A DNA stretch of 64,000 nt from Bombella sp. ESL0385 (lineage in GTDB: Bacteria > Pseudomonadota > Alphaproteobacteria > Acetobacterales > Acetobacteraceae): NCBI RefSeq assembly GCF_009725755.1, contig NZ_WNIJ01000005.1:17069-81068 (forward strand), written 5' to 3'. Of the stretch, positions 26,415 through 33,637 are shown one piece after another. The stretch's first letter is position 1; every line of letters starts with the position of its first letter. The position numbers and the translations under genes are program-made. Under the pieces are notes generated by a model. It saw only the letters and a list, made by a program, of their open reading frames with translations, ran no database searches and was not told the origin of the DNA.

Positions 26415-27355
26415 GAGCGTTTCCCCCGTAGCAAGCGCGCCAACACGAGGCTAACACAGGACAAAACCATAAGAATGAATCCCAACGCCATCAGTGAGGA
26501 AAGCCGTAAAGACCCCGCCGGACTTTCTGGGAACTGTAGGGCAATCAAAGAGGCCACCGTACTGCGTGGGGCAAAGAGCGACCAGCCAACACTCGTCACA
26601 TTACCGATGATGAAGGTCACCGCCATCGTTTCACCTAAGGCACGCCCCATCCCCAGCACAATCGCGCCAATCATCCCATTACGCGACCATGGCACGACAA
26701 TCTTGCGCATCATCTCCCAGCGTGTGGCCCCAAGACCATAAGCACTCTCCCGCAGCATGGGCGGTACAGCCCCAAACACATCCACCATCACAGCGGTGAT
26801 GAAAGGCGCAATCATCATCGCAAGGATAATACCCGCTGTGACAAGCCCCGTCCCCACGGGCGGGCCTGAGAGAATCGGCCCTAATATGGATGTATGGCGA
26901 AAATGATGATTTAAAAAAGGCTGAACATCACGCGCAATGAAGGGGACAATCGTCTGGAAGCCCCACATGCCGAAGATAATAGATGGCACAGCCGCCAAAA
27001 GCTGGATGGTTGTCCCAACAATTGAGGCAAAACGTGAGGAGGCAATATAAACCAACCAAAAAGCCGTCCCAAACGCCAGAGGGACGGCAATTAACATCGC
27101 AATGACTGTACTAACAACAGTGCCCAATAACGGGGCTAGAACCCCATATATATCCTTAACGGGATTCCAAGACGTTCGTGTAAAGAAATCAAGCCCAAAA
27201 GCGGTGAAAGCCTGCCATCCCCCTGTTGCCATCAACAGGATGAGACCCCCTAGCGAGGCTAATACAAGCATCGCACATAGCCAGAGCAACCCGTGGAAGA
27301 CCGTGTCAAACCCAACTCTATGGTGAGAGGAACGCGTTACAGGCGTCATGCGCAT
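26411..27355 (-). CDS. pstC: Phosphate ABC transporter permease PstC
   Basis: 314 aa inner membrane permease. It shows FFTRTSWNPVKDIYGVLAPLLGT near the N terminus, AAVPSIIFGMWGF, the EAA loop LRESAYGLGATRWEM and GRALGETMAVTFIIGN, all typical for PstC. ATG at 27355 or two codons later. It is the first gene of the operon: no pstS (phosphate-binding protein) lies upstream, only a divergent glycosyltransferase gene 250 bp away, so the binding protein must be encoded elsewhere. Confidence 0.95.
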   Translation of the reverse strand: MRMTPVTRSSHHRVGFDTVFHGLLWLCAMLVLASLGGLILLMATGGWQAFTAFGLDFFTRTSWNPVKDIYGVLAPLLGTVVSTVIAMLIAVPLAFGTAFWLVYIASSRFASIVGTTIQLLAAVPSIIFGMWGFQTIVPFIARDVQPFLNHHFRHTSILGPILSGPPVGTGLVTAGIILAMMIAPFITAVMVDVFGAVPPMLRESAYGLGATRWEMMRKIVVPWSRNGMIGAIVLGMGRALGETMAVTFIIGNVTSVGWSLFAPRSTVASLIALQFPESPAGSLRLSSLMALGFILMVLSCVSLVLARLLRGKRS

Positions 27356-27605
27356 CTATCTGAAGCCTTGGCCATTTTAACATCAACGGCGACCACCACC
27401 ATTAGTGCCGCCCCATTTCGTGCATTAACGCCCTCATTGGCAAAGAACAACCGCTCTGAGCAGCAATTAAGCCAGTTTCACGCATCATGGCTGGTTTTTT
27501 TATTAACTTCCCTATAATTTAGGTGAGACGGTCATCCATCTGCCACACTTATATTGCAACTTGATGACAAACTTTGTGTTTTACACCTTTAAATAGGAGG
27601 GGTCT
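27356..27605. promoter_or_regulatory. Divergent control region between pstC and glycosyltransferase gene
   Basis: A 250 bp gene-free stretch between two divergent start codons, so it must carry both promoters. I did not find a convincing pair of Pho boxes. A loose AGCCA/TGGCT repeat followed by seven T residues at about 27469-27500 looks like a weak terminator on the plus strand but would then precede the glycosyltransferase; its meaning is unclear. Confidence 0.3.
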
Positions 27606-30104
27606 TTGCCTGTCAGCCAATTCCGAGGTTATGTTGACGTCATAGACACCCATAGCGGCATTATCCGCGGATGGGCCATCAATTTACGCAACCCATTCCG
27701 ACCTGCTCAGATCCATGTCATCATGGATGGTCAGGAAGTCATGCAAGTATTATGCGACCTCCCGCGCGAAGATGTCCGCATGACATTACACACACCGAGC
27801 GAGAAGCTGGGCTTTCAATTCACACTCCCTCAGGCCGCTTTTGATGAAGAGCCGCATGAAATCTCTATCCGCTTTGAGGACCGCTCGGCTCTGCCCTTCC
27901 CTAATGAGGAGGACCCCCTAACCCCTCATGAGGTCATCACCTTTACCCAATGCCCCCGTACAGATTACAAAAGTTGTATTGATGGGTTGCATGAAGGGTT
28001 TTTGCGCGGCTGGGTCATTGCCCAACATCGCCCCACTGAAGCATGGGAGGGCAATGTTGTTATCTCTGTTCAGGCAGATGGCATCTCTCTAGGAACATTC
28101 CGCGCCAATCATTATCGTGGCGATGTTACAGAAGCCCTTCATTGTGAGCCAAATTGCGGTTTTGAGGTACCCATCCCTCAACAATTCCACGATGGTATCC
28201 CCCACACATTCACCGTTACCACCCTGCCAGACCACACCCCCCTTGCAGGCAGCCCCTTTATCACAGCCTTAGTGGATGACCAGCTCACCGCCAAGTTGGT
28301 ACAGATTGAGAACACCATCGCTAACCTCCATCGCCAACTCACTACCTTACGGCGAGAGACACATAACCTCATCCCCAAACGGCCTCTCAACCTCCAACAT
28401 TATGACCGTTGGGCGCGCCGTTATTATGCCCATCTTAGCGAGCAAACCGCCCTCCAACGGCAAGCTCATCCCCTCAAAGAAACTCCTCTTATCTCCGTCC
28501 TCTGCCCCACATGGCGGCCTGATGAAGATGATTTCCGGGCTGCGGTAGAGTCCGTTATTGGGCAAACCTACCCCCATTGGGAACTCATCCTTGTTGATGA
28601 TGGCAGCGAATGCCCCCGCACGACAAAGCTCATCCAAGATTATTGCAAGAGCGATAAACGCATTCGCTCTGTCGTCCTGCCGAAGAATCAAGGCATTGCT
28701 GGGGCTACCAATGCGGCCATCAAAGCGGCCCGTGGGGCATATATCGCCTTTTTTGACCATGACGACCTCCTTGTTGATGTCGCTTTGGAGCGCATGGTCC
28801 GCGCTGCCCTAACAACAGGGGCTAAACTGCTTTATTGTGATGAAGATAAAGTGGATGCCGCAGGCCATTTCCTAGAGCCTAACCTCAAGCCCGATTACGA
28901 TTACCGCTATTTGTTAGGCTGTAACTATATTTGCCATCTCACTGTTATGGAGGCCGATCTTGTCCGCAAAATTGGCCCGCTAGAAGGGCAGTATAATGGC
29001 GCACAAGACCATGACTTCCTCCTCCGCGCGGTGGAACTCATCTCGCGCGAGGCCATCCATCATGTACCGGAGATTTTGTATCATTGGCGCAAAACGCCTA
29101 ACTCCACCGCCAGCAATATCGGCAATAAGAGCTATGCTGTAAAAGCGGGGGTTGAGTGTGTGACAGCCCATCTCCACCGCCAAAAGATTAAAGCCACTGT
29201 TAGCTCTATCGATCGGCTAAGCCTATATGCCATCCAATGGCCCTTCCGCAAGCAGCCCTCTGTGAGCATCATCATCCCCTTCCGTGATCAGCTAGAGATG
29301 ACGCGTAATTGTGTCGAGTCTTTGCTCGCCTCGCAAAAATATCGGCAATTTGAAATTATTTTGGTCGATAATTTCTCTGTAGAAAAAGATACACTCGCTT
29401 GGTTGGAGAGCGTCCAGAATCATAAAAAGGTCTCTGTCCTGCGGGTGGAGGAACCTTTCAATTATGCACGTCTCAACAACCGTGCAGCCTCTCAAAGCAC
29501 AAGTGACCAGCTCCTTTTCCTCAATAATGATGTTATCATCACTCAGCCAGACTTCCTCACAAATATGGTTCATGAGGCCCTCGCCTCACCAAAAATTGGG
29601 GCTGTAGGGGCACGGCTTTTATACCCTAACGGAACAATTCAACATGCTGGGGTCGCTGTCGGGCCGGAGGTCATTGGGGTACATGTTCATCGCCTCCAAC
29701 CCAATACGGATTTCGGCTATATTGGGCGTATTCGCCTCACCCATGAGGTCACAGCGGTAACCGGTGCAGCTCTCATGGTCCCACGGACCCTGTTTGATGA
29801 AATCGGCGGGTTTGATGAAACCTCCCTCGCTGTGGCTTATAATGATGTCGATCTCTGCTTAAAAATCCGCTCAAGCGGACATACCATCATCTATTGTGCC
29901 ACAGCCGAAGCCATCCATCATGAGAGTTACTCCCGCGGGAGCGATGATCGCCCCGAACATGAGGCGCGCTTCTTTCACGAAAAACAAGTCATGTTTGAAC
30001 GATGGAAAGAAAATTTACTCTTTAAAAATGATCCAGCATACCCACATTACTTCAGACAGGACCTGCGGACCTTCTTTGACCTCCGCAACCCTGAGGATAT
30101 ATAA
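27606..30104 (+). CDS. Large multidomain glycosyltransferase (two GT2 domains)
   Basis: 832 aa, no signal peptide, so probably cytosolic or peripheral to the inner membrane. The N terminus has two related all-beta modules of about 110 residues each: one opens RGYVDVIDTHSGIIRGWAIN, the other SCIDGLHEGFLRGWVIA; the shared pattern is 'G-x-[IL]-RGW'. A short coiled-coil-like linker (LVQIENTIANLHRQLTTLRRE) follows. Then come two family-2 transferase domains, the first with ISVLCPTWRPDEDDFRAAV, LILVDDGS and FFDHDDLL, the second with SIIIPFRDQLEMTRNCVE, ILVDNFS and FLNNDVII. Start: TTG at 27606 with AGGAGGGG five bases before; an in-frame TAG lies 12 bases upstream, and the first ATG in frame would delete half of module one. 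Likely adds sugars to a surface polysaccharide or protein. Confidence 0.85.
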   Translation: MPVSQFRGYVDVIDTHSGIIRGWAINLRNPFRPAQIHVIMDGQEVMQVLCDLPREDVRMTLHTPSEKLGFQFTLPQAAFDEEPHEISIRFEDRSALPFPNEEDPLTPHEVITFTQCPRTDYKSCIDGLHEGFLRGWVIAQHRPTEAWEGNVVISVQADGISLGTFRANHYRGDVTEALHCEPNCGFEVPIPQQFHDGIPHTFTVTTLPDHTPLAGSPFITALVDDQLTAKLVQIENTIANLHRQLTTLRRETHNLIPKRPLNLQHYDRWARRYYAHLSEQTALQRQAHPLKETPLISVLCPTWRPDEDDFRAAVESVIGQTYPHWELILVDDGSECPRTTKLIQDYCKSDKRIRSVVLPKNQGIAGATNAAIKAARGAYIAFFDHDDLLVDVALERMVRAALTTGAKLLYCDEDKVDAAGHFLEPNLKPDYDYRYLLGCNYICHLTVMEADLVRKIGPLEGQYNGAQDHDFLLRAVELISREAIHHVPEILYHWRKTPNSTASNIGNKSYAVKAGVECVTAHLHRQKIKATVSSIDRLSLYAIQWPFRKQPSVSIIIPFRDQLEMTRNCVESLLASQKYRQFEIILVDNFSVEKDTLAWLESVQNHKKVSVLRVEEPFNYARLNNRAASQSTSDQLLFLNNDVIITQPDFLTNMVHEALASPKIGAVGARLLYPNGTIQHAGVAVGPEVIGVHVHRLQPNTDFGYIGRIRLTHEVTAVTGAALMVPRTLFDEIGGFDETSLAVAYNDVDLCLKIRSSGHTIIYCATAEAIHHESYSRGSDDRPEHEARFFHEKQVMFERWKENLLFKNDPAYPHYFRQDLRTFFDLRNPEDI

Positions 30105-30155
30105 TCCAAGGGCGTGAGGAAGAAGCCTGGGAGACGTCCCGCCCGGTTTCTGAGT

Positions 30156-30181
30156 GCCTTCCCCCATTTAAGGGGGGAGGC
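30156..30181 (+). promoter_or_regulatory. Hairpin in the dps leader
   Basis: GCCTTCCCCC-ATTTAA-GGGGGGAGGC forms a 10 bp stem with one T·G pair. It ends about 13 bases before the GAGGAGCG ribosome site of dps and 50 bases after the glycosyltransferase stop. It lacks a T tract, so it may be a 5' UTR structure as much as a terminator. Confidence 0.45.
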
Positions 30182-30204
30182 CAATATCATAGAGGAGCGA
30201 TATA

Positions 30205-30714
30205 ATGAGCAAGATTCACCATTTTCACACAAGCAACAACACCCCAGACAACACAAAGAGCGTCTCTATCGAGACACTTAATGCCCGTCTGGCAGACCTG
30301 ATCGACCTCGCGTTGGTCACCAAGCAGGCCCATTGGAACCTCAAGGGGACAAACTTCATCGGCGTACATGAAATGCTCGATGGCTTCCGTGGCGGGCTTG
30401 ATGGCTTTATCGACACCGCTGCTGAACGTGCGGTACAGCTTGGTGGCGTTGCCCTCGGCACAGTGCAGACAGTGCATGACCACACAAACTGCGCCCCTTA
30501 CCCCACAAACATCTTCACTGTTCTCGACCACATCAAAGCCTTGGCAGAACGCTATGGCGTAGTGGCCAACAAAATCCGTGAGGCCATTAAAACAACGGCC
30601 GAGGCTGGCGATGATGATACAGCGGACCTCTTTACAGAGATTTCCCGCGGTTTGGATAAGAACCTCTGGTTCCTAGAGGCTCATCTTCAGGCTGAAGCTG
30701 GCCCGCGCTCCTAA
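30205..30714 (+). CDS. dps: DNA starvation/stationary phase protection protein Dps
   Basis: Ferritin-like dodecamer subunit that oxidises Fe(II) with hydrogen peroxide and protects DNA. 169 aa. The inter-subunit ferroxidase site is visible as KQAHWNLKG (His) and HEMLDGFRGGLDGFIDTAAER (Asp/Glu), as in Dps proteins. A short His/Asn-rich N-terminal tail (MSKIHHFHTSNNTPDN) may contact DNA or metal. GAGGAGCG precedes ATG 30205. Closed by a strong terminator. Confidence 0.95.
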   Translation: MSKIHHFHTSNNTPDNTKSVSIETLNARLADLIDLALVTKQAHWNLKGTNFIGVHEMLDGFRGGLDGFIDTAAERAVQLGGVALGTVQTVHDHTNCAPYPTNIFTVLDHIKALAERYGVVANKIREAIKTTAEAGDDDTADLFTEISRGLDKNLWFLEAHLQAEAGPRS

Positions 30715-30722
30715 GGCGTATA

Positions 30723-30760
30723 AAAAGAGGGAGCCGCTCGTCAAGCTAGCTCCCTCTTTT
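30723..30760 (+). terminator. Rho-independent terminator of dps
   Basis: AAAAGAGGGAGC and GCTCCCTCTTTT are perfectly complementary 12-base arms around a 14 nt loop, followed by more A/T. It starts nine bases after the dps stop codon. Confidence 0.9.
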
Positions 30761-30763
30761 ATA

Positions 30764-30799
30764 AAAAAGGCGTGCCCCCCACGGAGGACACGCCTTTTT
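30764..30799. terminator. Second terminator facing the minus-strand gene cluster
   Basis: AAAAAGGCGTG and CACGCCTTTTT are perfect 11-base arms around a 14 nt loop. Placed between dps and the stop of the minus-strand protein gene at 30814, it can terminate both directions and probably ends the long glycosyltransferase/secretion operon. Confidence 0.88.
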
Positions 30800-30813
30800 C
30801 TTTACCTTCCGCT

Positions 30814-31338
<525 letters not shown>

Positions 31339-31339
31339 C

Positions 31340-32572
31340 TTATATCGCCTCCCGGCCTGTCATTTTACTTATCAGGGCCTCATATTGGGCCAGATACTGC
31401 TGCATATCCAAGGTCTTCTCGGCTCTTTGGCGCACATTATGGCTCAACTGCGCCCCTAATGTACGATGTTCCAAAAGATTCAAAATAGCCTCGCTTAAAG
31501 CATGCGGTTTTAAAAAAGGTACCATCAGAGCCGTTTCCCCATGGGTAAGATATTCTTGCACGGGGGCTGTATCACTCACAACCAGAGGGCACCCTAACGC
31601 CATAGCCTCTCGCAAAGACCATGATAGAACAAAAGGATATGTTAGATAAATATGAGCATCAGAGCGTTGCAACACACGAATCATCTGCTCACGCTCCAAC
31701 CACCCTACAAAATGAATCCGTGAGAGGTCTAGCTGGCCCTCAAGCTCCTTTAACATCTGCTCACGCCACGTCCCGCCACCTACAGGGGGCACACCATAAC
31801 TTACATCATCCCCCCCCATGAGGATGACCCGGCAATCAGGCCGAGCCTTTAACAAAGCAGGCAAGGCGCGCATCATACTATGAAAGCCACGATAAGGCTC
31901 CAAATTGCGCGCGGCGTACGTCACCAATGTTTCATAAGGCGCGACCACTATCTCACCAAGCTGAAAAGGCTCCCGCTTTATCATAGGGTCCGGACGATAG
32001 CGCGTAAGGTCCACCCCTTCATCTAACAAAGTAAGCTTATCATGCGCCCATTGCGGATAAGTATCCCGCTGAAAACGCGTTGGCGTTTGCCCTAATCCTG
32101 GCCCTGCTAAAGCCTGAAGATTGACCGTATTCTTACAGCGAATCAGCAGCTCTACATTCTCTGGAGGAGGGAACTCAGGGTCAAACCCCGTATCCCGCCC
32201 TGTCAGACCATAATAGAACTCAAAATATCCCAACAAGGGCACGTCTGGAAACACAGACTCTAGATTCAACAACTCACCCCAGCCATGATGACCGATGATA
32301 ATATCAGGCTGGAAACCAAGCGTCTTTAAGGAGCGTGCTACCGCCGCCACTGCCTCAGCACGGCGAATCGCGTAATCAAACTCCCCTACAAAAGGATGGC
32401 TCTTACCGCGCTCCAACTCCGGTAGGCGGTACAAAACCCGCCTGACACCGGGAATGTCTGGCCCTTTACCAGCGGTAAGAAACACGACATCATGCTCAGG
32501 GTTACGCCCTAGCCGTGCGACAATATGAGCATATTGCGCGGGGAAACTCTGATGAACAAAAAGAAAACGCAC
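31340..32572 (-). CDS. Glycosyltransferase, GT4 (group 1) family
   Basis: 410 aa. Begins MRFLFVHQSFPAQYAHI, a GT-B N-terminal Rossmann strand. The second domain carries LVTYAARNLEPYRGFHSMMRALP, VILMGGDDVSYG, IHFVGWLEREQMIRVL and SLREAMALGCPLVVSD, the nucleotide-sugar site of group-1 transferases, with a Glu in LREAMA. The start codon is GTG with GGGGGAAC upstream. Co-directional with unknown genes on both sides (27 bp and 1 bp gaps), in a cluster with a second giant glycosyltransferase and type I secretion genes. The acceptor is unknown. Confidence 0.88.
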   Translation of the reverse strand: MRFLFVHQSFPAQYAHIVARLGRNPEHDVVFLTAGKGPDIPGVRRVLYRLPELERGKSHPFVGEFDYAIRRAEAVAAVARSLKTLGFQPDIIIGHHGWGELLNLESVFPDVPLLGYFEFYYGLTGRDTGFDPEFPPPENVELLIRCKNTVNLQALAGPGLGQTPTRFQRDTYPQWAHDKLTLLDEGVDLTRYRPDPMIKREPFQLGEIVVAPYETLVTYAARNLEPYRGFHSMMRALPALLKARPDCRVILMGGDDVSYGVPPVGGGTWREQMLKELEGQLDLSRIHFVGWLEREQMIRVLQRSDAHIYLTYPFVLSWSLREAMALGCPLVVSDTAPVQEYLTHGETALMVPFLKPHALSEAILNLLEHRTLGAQLSHNVRQRAEKTLDMQQYLAQYEALISKMTGREAI

Positions 32573-32598
32573 CCGTTCCCCCAGCCAACCTTAGGCCA

Positions 32599-33507
32599 TC
32601 ACGCTTTAGCAGACCGCGCCCGACCCTGCGTACCGCTTGCTTTAGCAGACCGCCGCCGCGCAGGCACCAACTTGACACAAAAAGCCTCCAGCGGAGCAAG
32701 GCTCTCTGCCTGGAGGGCATCATCATCACTATCTGCGAGGCTTACTTCTGTTCCATCGGTAAAGCACGCTACAAGATCAAGCGACCATTTTTGTGCAGCC
32801 TCACCCTTTAAGCGTACACGCAACCCTAGAATCGGCAAGGACATCCCACGAGAGCCACAAAACTGCCCGCCTTCAGCCCATGGCGACAACCAGCCACGCC
32901 CAAGAACAGCCTGATATTCTATATCTTCTGCAGCAACCCCTTCCTCAGATGGAGTGATGGAGAAGCCCTCAATCCACCGTTTGCTGCCTTTTTTACCAAC
33001 CCATTCCCCCACGGCACAGCCAACATCACCATGCCGCTGCACATGAGCTACAACCTCATGCTTACTCGCCCCGGCTGCACCAGAGACAGACGCTTGGCTC
33101 TGCCCCCCTTCCCCAGCAACGGGAGCAACAGCCTCACCACTCACTTGCCCAGCTGGTACACCACCAATCAAACGAATCACCTGCAAGCGCGGGGCCTCCC
33201 CACCTGCCTGACCATCTTGATATGTTGTGACCATAATCCCCGCTGGACCACGGCGGATGCGCACCAATGCCGCACTATTAGCCGCTCCCATCCAGCCATC
33301 CTCTGCAAAGGTGACAACCTCTACAGCATCAGCCGGGGAGCCCGGCGCACGGGAGATGCGAATCCCCGGCAGACCGCTTGGTCCGGCCTCTGTCTGCCCC
33401 GGCGCATGGAACACGCAAAACACCCCCGCATCCAACGTCATCACATGCGCACCGGCCTTGAGGTCCGTAATATGATGACGGGGTTGGTCTTTCTCTTTGT
33501 CGGGCAT
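32599..33507 (-). CDS. Hypothetical protein in the glycosyltransferase/secretion cluster
   Basis: 302 aa, no signal peptide and no family I recognise. The N-terminal half looks like repeated beta strands (DLKAGAHVMTLDAGVFCVFHAP, GIRISRAPGSP, ALVRIRRGPAG). A low-complexity Gly/Ala/Ser/Glu linker (about residues 118-150) separates it from a second beta-rich half (IEGFSITPSEEG, GMSLPILGLRVRLKG). The tail is basic with a duplicated RRSAKA/RARSAKA element; its DNA carries a 15 bp direct repeat (GCTTTAGCAGACCGC) at 32603-32617 and 32639-32653. The start is ATG 33507 after TTGGAGAA. It precedes the GT4 gene by 26 bp. Function unknown; the position suggests surface carbohydrate work. Confidence 0.7.
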   Translation of the reverse strand: MPDKEKDQPRHHITDLKAGAHVMTLDAGVFCVFHAPGQTEAGPSGLPGIRISRAPGSPADAVEVVTFAEDGWMGAANSAALVRIRRGPAGIMVTTYQDGQAGGEAPRLQVIRLIGGVPAGQVSGEAVAPVAGEGGQSQASVSGAAGASKHEVVAHVQRHGDVGCAVGEWVGKKGSKRWIEGFSITPSEEGVAAEDIEYQAVLGRGWLSPWAEGGQFCGSRGMSLPILGLRVRLKGEAAQKWSLDLVACFTDGTEVSLADSDDDALQAESLAPLEAFCVKLVPARRRSAKASGTQGRARSAKA

Positions 33508-33637
33508 GTTTTCTCCAATAGGCCGAGACTACAAAATACGAAATCTTTATTCGCACAGAACAAGTTGGTATGTCACCTCCAGAATACCTTATTTTAACCC
33601 TTTCTGCAAAATCATTATATTTCAAAAGGTTGTTATG

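Noticed and set aside
32603..32653. 15 bp direct repeat GCTTTAGCAGACCGC as a mobile-element target duplication
   Set aside because: Both copies are in frame in the 3' end of the 302 aa protein gene and encode the repeated SAKA tail, so it is an internal coding duplication.
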